From JBCBDX01 sp039815825 (GTDB lineage Bacteria; Pseudomonadota; Alphaproteobacteria; Rhizobiales; Rhizobiaceae), in contig JBCBYO010000011.1 in assembly GCA_039815825.1 (NCBI GenBank), positions 1 through 64,000 of the forward strand: a stretch of DNA of 64,000 nucleotides, in the 5' to 3' direction. Below the pieces are notes generated by a model. The model had not been told where the DNA came from, searched no databases, and saw nothing but the letters and a program-made list of their open reading frames with translations. This document shows, piece after piece, positions 51,875 to 60,805 of the stretch. Each line of letters starts with the position of its first letter. Position 1 is the first letter of the stretch. Both the position numbers and the translations under genes were made by a program.

Positions 51875-51987
51875 TCCCGGATATTCCTTCATGATTGATT
51901 GAATACCATCGGAGGATTTCATTTCTCATACTTTTGTCGCATAGCCCAATCTCCTCTCGAGAACGCAACAAATTGCAAGGATTCATC

Positions 51988-53208
51988 ATGAAAATCGCAA
52001 TCATGGGCGGGGATGGTTTTGTCGGCTGGCCAACGTCACTTCACCTGTCGTCGCTTGGACACGAAATCCATATCATCGACAATTTATCGCGCCGCTGGAT
52101 TGATACTGAGCTTGGTGTCCAGTCACTGACGCCAATGGACTCGATCCAGGAACGCACGCGGATTTGGCACGAAGAGACCGGCCGCCGCATCAATTTCCAT
52201 CTGATTGATTTGGCCAGTGATTACGATGTTTTGAAGAACTGGCTGAGTGAAAACCGGCCTGATGCGATCGTGCATTTTGCAGAACAGCGCGCTGCGCCTT
52301 ATTCAATGAAGTCTGACCGGCATAAAAACTACACGGTCAACAATAACCTCAACGCAACCCACAATCTGCTCAATGCGCTGGTCGAGTTAGATCTCGATGC
52401 GCATCTGGTTCACCTGGGCACGATGGGCGTTTACGGCTATTCCACAATCGGCGCGGCAATCCCGGAAGGATATCTACCGGTTGGCATCGACACATTGTCC
52501 GGTGAGACGGTTTCTCAGGACATTCTTTATCCGGCGAATCCCGGCTCGATCTATCACATGACCAAGTGTCTTGATCAGCTGCTGTTCCAATTCTATGCCA
52601 AGAATGACCAGATGCGGATCACTGACCTTCACCAAGGCATCGTTTGGGGCACCCATACCGAACAGACGCGGCTTCACCCGCAACTGATCAACCGGTTCGA
52701 CTACGACGGCGACTATGGCACAGTTCTCAACCGCTTCCTGATTCAGGCTGCGATCGGCCACCCTTTGACCGTTCATGGCACGGGCGGACAAACGCGCGCG
52801 TTCATCCATATACAGGATTCAGTGCGCTGCATTGAAATCGCTCTGAACAATCCACCCGAGAGAGGTTCGAAGGTCGAGATATTCAATCAGATGACCGAAA
52901 CACACCGTGTCCGTGACTTGGCCGAGATGATCGCCGAAAAGACTGGTGCTGAAATCGCCTATCTTCCCAACCCGCGCAAGGAAGCGGCCGAAAACGAACT
53001 CATCGTGAAAAATGAAAAGTTCCGTGCGCTCGGTCTTAATCCGATCACGTTGGAACAAGGGTTGCTTGACGAGGTCGTGGAAGTGGCACGCAAGTTCGCT
53101 TACCGCGTTGATCGCAGCCGAGTCCCGGCGGTCTCTGCCTGGACGAAGGATCTGGCAACGAAGGTTGAACATGATGTTGAAGGCAAGCGGCTGAAAGCTG
53201 TCTCCTGA
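51988..53208 (+). CDS. sqdB: UDP-sulfoquinovose synthase SqdB
   Basis: Converts UDP-glucose and sulfite to UDP-sulfoquinovose, the head-group donor of the sulfolipid SQDG; 406 aa. Short-chain dehydrogenase fold with NAD site MGGDGFVGWP at residues 6-15, active-site Thr145 in HLGTMGVYGY, and the Tyr189/Lys193 pair in IYHMTK, matching the catalytic triad of the plant SQD1 enzyme. WGTHT and HGTGGQTRAFIH further on are SqdB-specific. The start at 51988 begins MKIAIMGGDG with GCAAGGA upstream; the frame is open to 51895 without family sequence. It heads sqdBDC. Confidence 0.95.
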   Translation: MKIAIMGGDGFVGWPTSLHLSSLGHEIHIIDNLSRRWIDTELGVQSLTPMDSIQERTRIWHEETGRRINFHLIDLASDYDVLKNWLSENRPDAIVHFAEQRAAPYSMKSDRHKNYTVNNNLNATHNLLNALVELDLDAHLVHLGTMGVYGYSTIGAAIPEGYLPVGIDTLSGETVSQDILYPANPGSIYHMTKCLDQLLFQFYAKNDQMRITDLHQGIVWGTHTEQTRLHPQLINRFDYDGDYGTVLNRFLIQAAIGHPLTVHGTGGQTRAFIHIQDSVRCIEIALNNPPERGSKVEIFNQMTETHRVRDLAEMIAEKTGAEIAYLPNPRKEAAENELIVKNEKFRALGLNPITLEQGLLDEVVEVARKFAYRVDRSRVPAVSAWTKDLATKVEHDVEGKRLKAVS

Positions 53209-53214
53209 CGTCTG

Positions 53215-54024
53215 ATGACCAAAAATGCCTACGTGACACTAGTCACCAATAATGACTATGCGAGCGCGGCGGTCGCGCTCGTACGGTCACTTAAATTGAC
53301 GGGAACCAAAGCCGATATTGTTGTGATGCATACAGGTGGTGTGTCTGGGGATACGCTTAACGAGTGCATCAGATTGGGTGCGAGCCCTAATTTGGTGGAA
53401 TTGCTGGATACGTCGCCGGCGTTCAATGAACGTCATCAACGTGACCGATTACACGGTGCTGCGCCTTTTACGAAAGGCAACAAACCCGCCTTTCACACGC
53501 CGCTGGACAATTTTGCCAAGCTGCGTCTGTGGGAGATGACGCGATATGAGAATGTGACGTTTCTTGATGCCGATACGGTGGTTGTGCGGAACATGGATCG
53601 GCTCTTTGACTATCCGGAGTTTTGCGCGGCGCCTAATGTCTATGAAAGCGTTGCCGATTTTCACCGTCTTAACTCCGGGGTGTTTACCGCAAAGCCATCG
53701 TCGGCCACTTTTCAAAAGATGATGGTTGCACTTGATCAACCCGATGTTTTCTGGCGACGTACGGACCAGACTTTTTTGGAGACGTTTTTCCCCCAATGGC
53801 ATGGCCTGCCGGTGACGTTCAACATGCTTCAGTATGTGTGGTTCAATATGCCAAACATGTGGGATTGGCAGTCAGTTCATCTGGTGCATTACCAATATGA
53901 GAAGCCTTGGCAAGACGATCACCCGAAGGTGGACAAGCTCCGACCGCTGATCGACCTTTGGTGGGCCTATCGCACGGGTGAGCATGTACCGGTTATCGAC
54001 GAACTCCAAAATCCTAACGCATGA
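53215..54024 (+). CDS. sqdD: Glycosyltransferase SqdD (GT8 family)
   Basis: Glycogenin-like glycosyltransferase, 269 aa, the second gene of the sulfolipid operon in Rhodobacter sphaeroides type order. Signatures: YVTLVTNNDYASAAVALVRSL at the N-terminus, the metal-binding DxD in VTFLDADTVVV (near 118-120), NSGVFTAKPS and MWDWQSVHLVHY. It is thought to move sulfoquinovose to diacylglycerol, though its exact acceptor has not been settled. It starts 6 bases after sqdB and overlaps sqdC by 4. Confidence 0.9.
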   Translation: MTKNAYVTLVTNNDYASAAVALVRSLKLTGTKADIVVMHTGGVSGDTLNECIRLGASPNLVELLDTSPAFNERHQRDRLHGAAPFTKGNKPAFHTPLDNFAKLRLWEMTRYENVTFLDADTVVVRNMDRLFDYPEFCAAPNVYESVADFHRLNSGVFTAKPSSATFQKMMVALDQPDVFWRRTDQTFLETFFPQWHGLPVTFNMLQYVWFNMPNMWDWQSVHLVHYQYEKPWQDDHPKVDKLRPLIDLWWAYRTGEHVPVIDELQNPNA

Positions 54025-54905
54025 CCACGGTTCTCGTTTCAGGTGCGACTGGCTTGGTCGGACAGTTTATCGTCGAGTATTTATTGCGCAGCGGGCGTCA
54101 TGTTGTCTGCATGGGGAGGCGGGCGCCGCCAGTCGATTTTTTTTCGAAGCCAGTTGGTCGGGTGTCAGGAAACCTTGAGCCGACTAATGACTGGGCTGGT
54201 ACTTTCCATGATGTTGATCAGTTTGTGCACTGTGCATTTCACCACGTGCCCGGGAAGTACCGTGGCGGGGAAGGCGACGACCCCCATGAATTTCGCCGGC
54301 TAAATGTCGATGGTTCGTTAGCGCTTTTTGCGGCCGCTAAAAACGCAGGCGTTAAGCGCGCCGTATTTCTGTCCAGTCGCGCGGTTTATGATGGTGTACC
54401 GCCGGGCGCTCGCCTCACCGAGGATATGCCGGTCGCGCCAACATCGCTGTATGGACAGGTCAAACATGATGTTGAAGTCGGGCTGGCCTCTCTCATCAAC
54501 GACAACTTTGAAGCGGCGAGCGTCCGTGCAACCGGTATCTATGGCCCGCCGCGACCGGGGCAGAGACACAAATGGAATGACCTGTTTGATGCATTTGAAC
54601 GAGGTGAGGCCATTTCTCCGCGTGTAGCAACGGAGGTACATGGCGAAGATTTGGCAGCCGCTATCGCTTTGCTGTTAAGCGTGGATAGCTCTAAATTGCA
54701 TGCGTTTGGGAAAGCGCCGGTGTTCAATACATCTGATATTGTTCTTGATCGTCGCGCCTTGCTGCAAGCTTATGGCGAAAGGTCCGCTATCCGCTCCCCA
54801 CTGCCGCCAATAGGGGATCAATCTTCGCTTGGTCAAATGGATTGTACCCGGCTTAAAGGCCTAGGTTGGCAACCGCGCGGAAAGCTGGATCTAGCTGGAT
54901 TTTAG
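54021..54905 (+). CDS. sqdC: NAD(P)-dependent epimerase/reductase-like SqdC
   Basis: Short-chain dehydrogenase-type protein, 294 aa, third gene of the sulfolipid operon. The cofactor site VSGATGLVGQFIVEYLL opens the protein; SSRAVYDG near 118 and SLYGQVKHD near 143 hold the Ser-Tyr-Lys triad. R. sphaeroides SqdC acts late in SQDG synthesis, since its loss leads to an intermediate accumulating. The gene is called from position and fold; sequence identity could not be checked. A bidirectional-looking terminator separates it from acnA. Confidence 0.82.
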   Translation: MTTVLVSGATGLVGQFIVEYLLRSGRHVVCMGRRAPPVDFFSKPVGRVSGNLEPTNDWAGTFHDVDQFVHCAFHHVPGKYRGGEGDDPHEFRRLNVDGSLALFAAAKNAGVKRAVFLSSRAVYDGVPPGARLTEDMPVAPTSLYGQVKHDVEVGLASLINDNFEAASVRATGIYGPPRPGQRHKWNDLFDAFERGEAISPRVATEVHGEDLAAAIALLLSVDSSKLHAFGKAPVFNTSDIVLDRRALLQAYGERSAIRSPLPPIGDQSSLGQMDCTRLKGLGWQPRGKLDLAGF

Positions 54906-54953
54906 TACCGAGTGGCCGTTGGTCTACTGGCTCTCTCATGTCTGCACATCAAA

Positions 54954-54983
54954 AAGCGCCCGCATCGTCAAATGCGGGCGCTT
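54954..54983 (-). terminator. Terminator between sqdC and acnA
   Basis: Perfect 12-bp stem AAGCGCCCGCAT (54954-54965) / ATGCGGGCGCTT (54972-54983), 6-base loop. On the minus strand it is followed by five T residues (from AAAAA at 54951-54955), so it serves acnA best; in the plus direction CTTATTGG gives a weaker stop for sqdC. Confidence 0.9.
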
Positions 54984-54994
54984 ATTGGTTCGCG

Positions 54995-57682
54995 TTAAGC
55001 CGCCAAGTCGCGCAGCACGTAGTGCAGAATGCCGCCATTGTTGACGTAGTCAATTTCGTCAGCTGTATCGATACGGCAGACCAGCGGCAGGTCAATTGTG
55101 CGGCCATCGCCGTAAGTCAATTTGGCAATGACTTTCTCGCGTGGCTTTACATCGGCCAGGCCTTCGATGGTGACGGTCTCGTCGCCTTGAAGGTCGAGTG
55201 ATTTCCACGATGTGCCTTCCTCAAAGACAAATGGCACGACGCCCATGCCAACTAGATTTGAGCGGTGGATACGCTCAAAGGACTGCGCGATCACGGCTTT
55301 GACGCCAAGGAGGTTTGTGCCTTTGGCGGCCCAGTCGCGTGAAGAGCCGTTGCCGTATTCACCACCGGCGAAGATGACCAACGGAACACCTTCTTCGCGG
55401 TAGCGCATGGCCGCATCGTAGATCGGGAGCTCTTCCTTGGAAGGATAGTGGATTGTGTAGCCGCCTTCTCGACCGTTTTCGCCGAGCATGTGGTTGCGGA
55501 TCCGAATGTTGGCGAACGTCCCGCGCATCATCACTTCATGGTTGCCGCGACGGGTACCGTACTGGTTGAAGTCCATGATGCCCACGCCATTGTCCATCAG
55601 ATAGGAACCTGCCGGTGAATCGGCTTTGATCGAACCGGCCGGTGAAATGTGGTCGGTTGTTATTTTGTCGCCGAATATGCCCATGACACGGGCACCCATG
55701 ATATCAGACACGCCGTCAGGCTGCTTACCCATGCCAGCGAAATAAGGTGGGTTTTGTACATATGTGGATTGGTCGTCCCACGCGTATGTGTCGCCGTCTG
55801 GTACCTTCACCTCTTGCCAGCTCTCGTCGCCTTTGAAGACATCGGCATACTTTTGCTCGTAAAGTTCGCGTGTGACGTGCTCTTCGATGAATTGCTGGAT
55901 TTCGTGGTTTGATGGCCAGATGTCTTTGAGCATCACATCATTGCCGTCTCTATCCTGGCCAATCGGCTCAGATGTCAGGTCAATCTTGACAGTACCCGCT
56001 AACGCGTAAGCAACGACAAGCGGCGGTGATGCCAAATAGTTGGCTTGGACGTCGGGTGAAATGCGCCCTTCAAAGTTCCGGTTGCCGGAGAGCACACCGG
56101 CGGCGATCAGGCCTTTGTCGTTGATGGTTTTGGAGATAGGTCCGGGCAGTGGGCCAGAGTTGCCGATACAGGTTGTACAGCCAAAACCAACCAGGTTGAA
56201 TCCAATCTGGTCGAGCTCTTTTTGTAGGCCGGAATTGTCTAGATACTCCGCGACCACTTGGGATCCTGGTGCAAGGGACGTCTTCACCCAAGGTTTTTGT
56301 TTCAGGCCAAGCTTGTTGGCGTTGCGGGCCAAAAGGCCCGCGCCGATCAGAACTGACGGGTTGGATGTATTGGTGCATGATGTAATTGCGGCAATCACAA
56401 CGTCACCATTGCCGAGGTCGAAGTCTTCGCCTTCAACTTCGTAACGCTTTTCCAGCTCGCTGGGGTTTTTCTTATATTCGGAAACAAACGCGTCGCGGTA
56501 ACCATCGCCGATTTTCTCAAGCGGGATACGGCCTTCGGGGCGCTTCGGCCCGGCCATGGATGGAACGACGTCTTCCAACGCCAGTTCGAGCGTATCAGTG
56601 AAGACCGGCTCTTCGCCCGTGACGCGAAACATGCCTTGCGCTTTGCAATATTCTTCAACCAGTGCAACCCGATCCGCTTCGCGACCCGTCATGTTCAGGT
56701 AACGCAACGTTTCTGCATCGACCGGGAAGAAGCCGCAAGTTGCGCCATATTCAGGGCCCATATTGCCGATCGTGGCGCGGTCGGAGGCTGTCAGTGCATC
56801 CAGCCCTTCGCCGTAGAATTCAACGAATTTGCTGACCACGCCTTTCTGGCGCAGCATCTGCACGACCGTGAGCACGAGGTCAGTCGCGGTGACGCCTTCT
56901 TTGAGCGAACCGGTCAGCTTGAAGCCGATAACTTCTGGCAGCAGCATTGAAATGGGTTGGCCCAGCATCGCAGCTTCGGCTTCAATGCCGCCGACCCCCC
57001 AACCCAAAACGCCGATGCCATTGATCATCGTTGTGTGGCTGTCTGTACCAACGCAGGTATCGGGGTAAGCAATGGTTTCGCCGTCCGCATCTTTCGTCCA
57101 GACCGTTTGGCCAAGATATTCAGTATTCACCTGGTGGCAGATGCCTGTTCCCGGTGGCACCACACGGAAATTGTCAAAGGCTTGCTGGCCCCATTTAAGG
57201 AAGCGATAGCGTTCACCATTGCGCTGATATTCCAGCTCCACATTACGGGCAAAAGCGTTTGGATTGCCGAACTCGTCCACGATAACGGAGTGGTCGATGA
57301 CGAGATCCACCGGTACCAGCGGGTTGATCTTCTGCGGATCCCCACCGAGTGCCTTGAGACCGTCGCGCATTGCAGCAAGATCAACAACCGCTGGAACGCC
57401 GGTGAAGTCTTGCATCAGCACGCGAGCTGGGCGGTAGGCAATTTCGTAACCCGCTGTACCCTTATCATTGAGCCAAGCGGCAACCGCTTTAATGTCTGCT
57501 TTTGTAACGGACCGATCATCTTCGTTACGCAGCAGGTTTTCCAAAACCACCTTCATGGAGAAAGGTAATTTCGAAACGCCTTCCAAACCGTTTTTCTCTG
57601 CTTCGACCAAGCTGTAATATACATACTCTTTGCCGTTGGCTGTCAGTGTGCGGCGGCAGTTAAAGCTGTCAATCTTAGACAT
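54995..57682 (-). CDS. acnA: Aconitate hydratase A
   Basis: Iron-sulfur isomerase of the TCA cycle, citrate to isocitrate; 895 aa, usual for AcnA. The 4Fe-4S ligands are in AITSCTNTSNPS (Cys ~436) and GCTTCIGNSGPLP (Cys ~502 and ~505). Aconitase motifs VGTDSHTTMINGIGVLGWGVGG near 210 and the C-terminal FAGGEYGNGSSRDWAAKG are intact. It is divergent from ccmA. In Rhizobiales acnA belongs to iron-responsive regulons, and a half ICE-like TTTAGAA is found in the divergent gap. Confidence 0.97.
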   Translation of the reverse strand: MSKIDSFNCRRTLTANGKEYVYYSLVEAEKNGLEGVSKLPFSMKVVLENLLRNEDDRSVTKADIKAVAAWLNDKGTAGYEIAYRPARVLMQDFTGVPAVVDLAAMRDGLKALGGDPQKINPLVPVDLVIDHSVIVDEFGNPNAFARNVELEYQRNGERYRFLKWGQQAFDNFRVVPPGTGICHQVNTEYLGQTVWTKDADGETIAYPDTCVGTDSHTTMINGIGVLGWGVGGIEAEAAMLGQPISMLLPEVIGFKLTGSLKEGVTATDLVLTVVQMLRQKGVVSKFVEFYGEGLDALTASDRATIGNMGPEYGATCGFFPVDAETLRYLNMTGREADRVALVEEYCKAQGMFRVTGEEPVFTDTLELALEDVVPSMAGPKRPEGRIPLEKIGDGYRDAFVSEYKKNPSELEKRYEVEGEDFDLGNGDVVIAAITSCTNTSNPSVLIGAGLLARNANKLGLKQKPWVKTSLAPGSQVVAEYLDNSGLQKELDQIGFNLVGFGCTTCIGNSGPLPGPISKTINDKGLIAAGVLSGNRNFEGRISPDVQANYLASPPLVVAYALAGTVKIDLTSEPIGQDRDGNDVMLKDIWPSNHEIQQFIEEHVTRELYEQKYADVFKGDESWQEVKVPDGDTYAWDDQSTYVQNPPYFAGMGKQPDGVSDIMGARVMGIFGDKITTDHISPAGSIKADSPAGSYLMDNGVGIMDFNQYGTRRGNHEVMMRGTFANIRIRNHMLGENGREGGYTIHYPSKEELPIYDAAMRYREEGVPLVIFAGGEYGNGSSRDWAAKGTNLLGVKAVIAQSFERIHRSNLVGMGVVPFVFEEGTSWKSLDLQGDETVTIEGLADVKPREKVIAKLTYGDGRTIDLPLVCRIDTADEIDYVNNGGILHYVLRDLAA

Positions 57683-57872
57683 GAAATGTCCTCCGTTCAG
57701 GCCGGCCCTGATACATGCCGGCGAAGTGCGCTAATGCGTCGAAATCCTGTTGGCCGGGAAACCAAGGAATTTGGTGTACTTTTAGAATGATAATGTTGTT
57801 CGGTACTAGACCGATGAAGGTTAAAAAGCACTGGCGATTGCAACCATTTGCCGTTTCATGCTCATTGGCGCC
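57683..57872. promoter_or_regulatory. Divergent acnA-ccmA control region
   Basis: 190 bases. TTTTAGAA at 57780-57787 matches one arm of the Irr iron-control element (TTTAGAA-N3-TTCTAAA); the second arm (TAATGTT) is poor. The half site is placed about equally for both genes. No firm -10/-35 could be assigned. Confidence 0.3.
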
Positions 57873-58490
57873 ATGGGATCAGATGATTTGCGTTTGGTTG
57901 TTGAGGATTTGGCCGTTTCGCGGGGCGGGCGTGCCATCTTTGAAGGTGTCAGCTTTGACCTTTCCAAAGGCCAGGGGTTAATCGTTTACGGCCCCAACGG
58001 CGCAGGTAAATCAACGTTACTGAGAGCCATCGCCGGTTTCCTTCCCATCGATCATGGTTCGGTTTCTGTTTCGCCGAAAGGCGAACCCGTTTGGTCATGC
58101 ATGCATTATCTGAACACATTAAACGCCATGAAAACTGCGTTGTCAGTTGCAGAGAATCTAAGGTTCCACCAGCAATTTGGTGGTGCGCCCGCGCTTGCTG
58201 TTGAGGCCGCGCTTGAAAAAGTTGATCTGTTGCATGTTTTGGAGAACCGGTTCGGTGACCTTTCAACCGGACAGCGTCGGCGTGTGGCGCTCGCGCGTCT
58301 GTTTTTGAATCACCGTCCCGTTTGGATCGTGGATGAGCCAACTTCGGGTTTGGACAAAGCCTCTGAGACCACCTTTGCGCAGATAATGGGCGAACATTTG
58401 CACGATGGTGGCATCGTAGTTGCAGCAACCCATCTCCCGATTGATGTGCCGGGTATGAAGTCCTTGCGATTCGAGGAGGCGCCGGTTTGA
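57873..58490 (+). CDS. ccmA: Cytochrome c biogenesis ATPase CcmA
   Basis: ABC ATPase of the CcmABCD complex, which releases haem-loaded CcmE for cytochrome c maturation; about 205 aa. Walker A YGPNGAGKSTLLRAI, signature LSTGQRRRVALARLF, Walker B PVWIVDEPTSGLD and the H-loop AATHLP can be read. ATGs at 57858 and 57873 are both possible; I use the second (MGSDDLRL), with no strong ribosome site for either. The end overlaps ccmB by 4 bases. Confidence 0.93.
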   Translation: MGSDDLRLVVEDLAVSRGGRAIFEGVSFDLSKGQGLIVYGPNGAGKSTLLRAIAGFLPIDHGSVSVSPKGEPVWSCMHYLNTLNAMKTALSVAENLRFHQQFGGAPALAVEAALEKVDLLHVLENRFGDLSTGQRRRVALARLFLNHRPVWIVDEPTSGLDKASETTFAQIMGEHLHDGGIVVAATHLPIDVPGMKSLRFEEAPV

Positions 58491-59152
58491 TAGCGCTTAT
58501 CCTTCGTGACATCCGGCTGGGTGTTCGGTCAGGCGGCAGTGGCCTGATCGGCGTTTTGTTTTTCCTGTCTGTTGTCGCCGTTACGCCCTTTGCGATTGGG
58601 CCCAATCTGAATCTGCTGGCCCAAATCGGTCCCGCCATTCTCTGGATTGGCGCGCTTTTGGCGTCTTTGCTCGGGCTAGATCGTTTGTTCCAGATCGATC
58701 TTGAAGATGGATCGCTAGACGTGCTGGTTCTTGCGCGCCACGATCAACCGCTTGCGCTTACCGTTTTTGCCAAGTGTGTGGCGCATTGGCTTATTACCGG
58801 CTTGCCACTGGTGATCGCAGCGCCGCTTTTCGGGATTTTGCTGAACATGCCGCTTGAAGCGACGGCTGCGACAACCGCTACGCTGCTGGTTGGAACACCC
58901 GCGATTACCTTTATCGGTGCTATGGGTGCATCGGTGACAGCCACGCTGCCGCGCGGCGGTTTGTTGGTGTCTGTGATTGTCCTGCCATTTGTCATTCCGG
59001 TGCTGATATTTGGCGTGCAAGCTGCGCTGGGTGCAACGGTTGCTGGAACACCATTTTTGCAACCTTTCCTGTTTTTGAGTGCAATGACACTGTTCTTTTC
59101 GGTCCTGGGTCCGCTCGCAGCATCGTTTGCTTTGCGTCAGCTGGAGGGATAG
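58487..59152 (+). CDS. ccmB: Haem exporter protein CcmB
   Basis: Membrane partner of CcmA, 221 aa, six hydrophobic segments. Typical ALILRDIRLGVRSGGSG opening and LASLLGLDRLFQIDLEDGSLDVL near 65. The start is a TTG at 58487 preceded by GAGGAGG (58473-58479) at ideal spacing; the overlap with ccmA couples translation. The ccmC gene follows after 65 bases. Confidence 0.93.
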   Translation: MIALILRDIRLGVRSGGSGLIGVLFFLSVVAVTPFAIGPNLNLLAQIGPAILWIGALLASLLGLDRLFQIDLEDGSLDVLVLARHDQPLALTVFAKCVAHWLITGLPLVIAAPLFGILLNMPLEATAATTATLLVGTPAITFIGAMGASVTATLPRGGLLVSVIVLPFVIPVLIFGVQAALGATVAGTPFLQPFLFLSAMTLFFSVLGPLAASFALRQLEG

Positions 59153-59217
59153 GTGCGCCGGTTTTTGTGACCGAGAAGCGAATTGCGAACGTTTGAACCT
59201 ATGGTTATATCCGGCTC

Positions 59218-60021
59218 ATGAGTGAAGCGATATCAGCACCGCATAAACCGACCGGTTTGACCGCACTTGCCAATCCGACACGTTTCATGGCGCTGTCTGC
59301 CAAAATCATGCCGTGGCTTTGGACGCTTGCCGCTTTGTTGATTGGCGTTGGACTGGTTTGGGCGTGGAATGCGCCGGAAGACTATCAGCAGGGCATAACC
59401 GTGCGCATTATGTATGTGCACGTCCCTTCCGCCTGGATGGCGATGTTTGTCTACATGGTCATGGCAGTATCCGCTCTCGGTGTGCTGATTTGGCGCCACC
59501 CATTGGCTGATGTGTCCATCCGTGCGGCGGTGCCTCTTGGCGCTGCCTTTACACTGATTTGTCTTGTGACTGGCTCGCTTTGGGGTCGACCCATGTGGGG
59601 CACTTGGTGGGTCTGGGATGCACGCCTGACATCCGTCTTTGTCTTGTTTTTGATGTATCTTGGCATATTCGCCCTACAACGCGCTATGGATGATCCGGTT
59701 AAAGCAGCGCGGCCGGCAGCGATTTTGGTTTTGGTCGGCGTCATCAATATCCCCATTATCCGTTTTTCCGTGGATTGGTGGAACACGCTGCATCAACCGG
59801 CATCGGTGATCCGGCTCGACGGTCCGACCATTCACCCAACCATGTTGTGGCCGCTGTTGATTTGCGGTGTTGGCTTTACGGTCTTGTTTTTTGCCATGCA
59901 CATGCTCGGTATGCGCAACGAAATTCGACAGCGCCGCATCGAAGGCATGCGACGCGCGGGCGCACGTGAGAAAACGGCACAGCCGATGCGTGTGGTAGTG
60001 GATGAAGGGGGTGCTTCATGA
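59218..60021 (+). CDS. ccmC: Haem lyase/exporter protein CcmC
   Basis: Six-helix membrane protein that loads haem onto CcmE; 267 aa. The tryptophan-rich haem-contact motif is GRPMWGTWWVWDARLTS near residue 125, and periplasmic histidines (in MYVHVPSAWM and WNTLHQPASV) serve as haem ligands. The N-terminal ~30 residues and a basic C-terminal tail (RRAGAREKT) are cytosolic. Overlaps ccmD by 4 bases. Confidence 0.95.
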   Translation: MSEAISAPHKPTGLTALANPTRFMALSAKIMPWLWTLAALLIGVGLVWAWNAPEDYQQGITVRIMYVHVPSAWMAMFVYMVMAVSALGVLIWRHPLADVSIRAAVPLGAAFTLICLVTGSLWGRPMWGTWWVWDARLTSVFVLFLMYLGIFALQRAMDDPVKAARPAAILVLVGVINIPIIRFSVDWWNTLHQPASVIRLDGPTIHPTMLWPLLICGVGFTVLFFAMHMLGMRNEIRQRRIEGMRRAGAREKTAQPMRVVVDEGGAS

Positions 60022-60170
60022 GCCACATGGCATTTGTTCTCCTTTCTTATGGCGTTGCCGCGTCTATATTAGGCGGGCTCATAGCGTGGCTATGGCTATC
60101 AGCACGCGCGACGAGTGCGGAGTTGTCCCGCCTTGAAGCGCAAGGCGTCAAACGCCGGTCGGAGGCCTGA
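60018..60170 (+). CDS. ccmD: Haem exporter protein CcmD
   Basis: A 50-aa single-helix protein needed to release CcmE from CcmABC. I translate it as starting MSHMAFVLLSYGVAA, with one membrane helix (about 5-27), then LSARATSAELSRLEAQG and a basic end, the CcmD pattern of an N-terminal helix and charged C-terminus. It overlaps ccmC by 4 bases (ATGA) and the stop (60168-60170) precedes ccmG by 3 bases. Too short to be recovered by length alone; position makes the call. Confidence 0.88.
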   Translation: MSHMAFVLLSYGVAASILGGLIAWLWLSARATSAELSRLEAQGVKRRSEA

Positions 60171-60173
60171 AGG

Positions 60174-60773
60174 ATGTCATCTTCTGACGGTGACGTGAAA
60201 CCAGCAGGTGTATCGTGGCCGCTTTTGGCCGTAGCGGGCGCGGTCTTGATCTTGTTTTTGGTTTTGGGCGCGATGCTCTTGCAGCCAGGGCGCAATGTTT
60301 CCACGGTCCCCTCAGCGTTGATCGGTAGTGAAGCGCCGCCAACAGATTTGCCGCCGGTTGAAGGTTTGATCCGTGCAGATGGTGCCGATATGCCAGCGTT
60401 TACGAGCAGTGTGATTGAGGGGCAGCTCTCGCTCGTCAATGTTTGGGCATCCTGGTGTGCGCCCTGCCGTGAAGAGCATCCGTTTCTTATGGATTTGGCG
60501 GGTGACGACCGTCTCCAAATTGTTGGCCTGAACTACAAGGATACGCCCAAGAACGCGTCACGTTTCCTGTCAACGTTGGGAAATCCTTTCGACGCGGTTG
60601 GAGCTGACAATAGCGGTCGCACAGCTATAAACTGGGGTGTTTATGGTGTGCCTGAGACTTTTCTCGTCAGCGCTGACGGAACGATCATCTGGAAACATGT
60701 CGGACCATTGACGCCTGGCGTCATGCAAAATGATCTTTTACCGTTGTTGGCTCAGCAGTCCCGTCAACAATAG
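60174..60773 (+). CDS. ccmG: Thiol:disulfide interchange protein CcmG/DsbE
   Basis: Membrane-anchored periplasmic thioredoxin, 199 aa, that keeps apocytochrome c cysteines reduced. Membrane anchor at ~15-37; active site WASWCAPCREEH with Cys95 and Cys98; acidic and glycine-rich GLNYKDTPKNASRFL and the cis-proline in YGVPETFL are DsbE markers. Last gene of ccmABCDG; ccmE, F, H are not in the window. Confidence 0.94.
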   Translation: MSSSDGDVKPAGVSWPLLAVAGAVLILFLVLGAMLLQPGRNVSTVPSALIGSEAPPTDLPPVEGLIRADGADMPAFTSSVIEGQLSLVNVWASWCAPCREEHPFLMDLAGDDRLQIVGLNYKDTPKNASRFLSTLGNPFDAVGADNSGRTAINWGVYGVPETFLVSADGTIIWKHVGPLTPGVMQNDLLPLLAQQSRQQ

Positions 60774-60805
60774 ATTTCGGCCGCAACGACCCTATTTGGC
60801 CAGCG

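Noticed and set aside
51895..51987. Pho box upstream of sqdB
   Set aside because: Phosphate control would fit the biology, but I could not find two CTGTCAT-like repeats at 11-base spacing.
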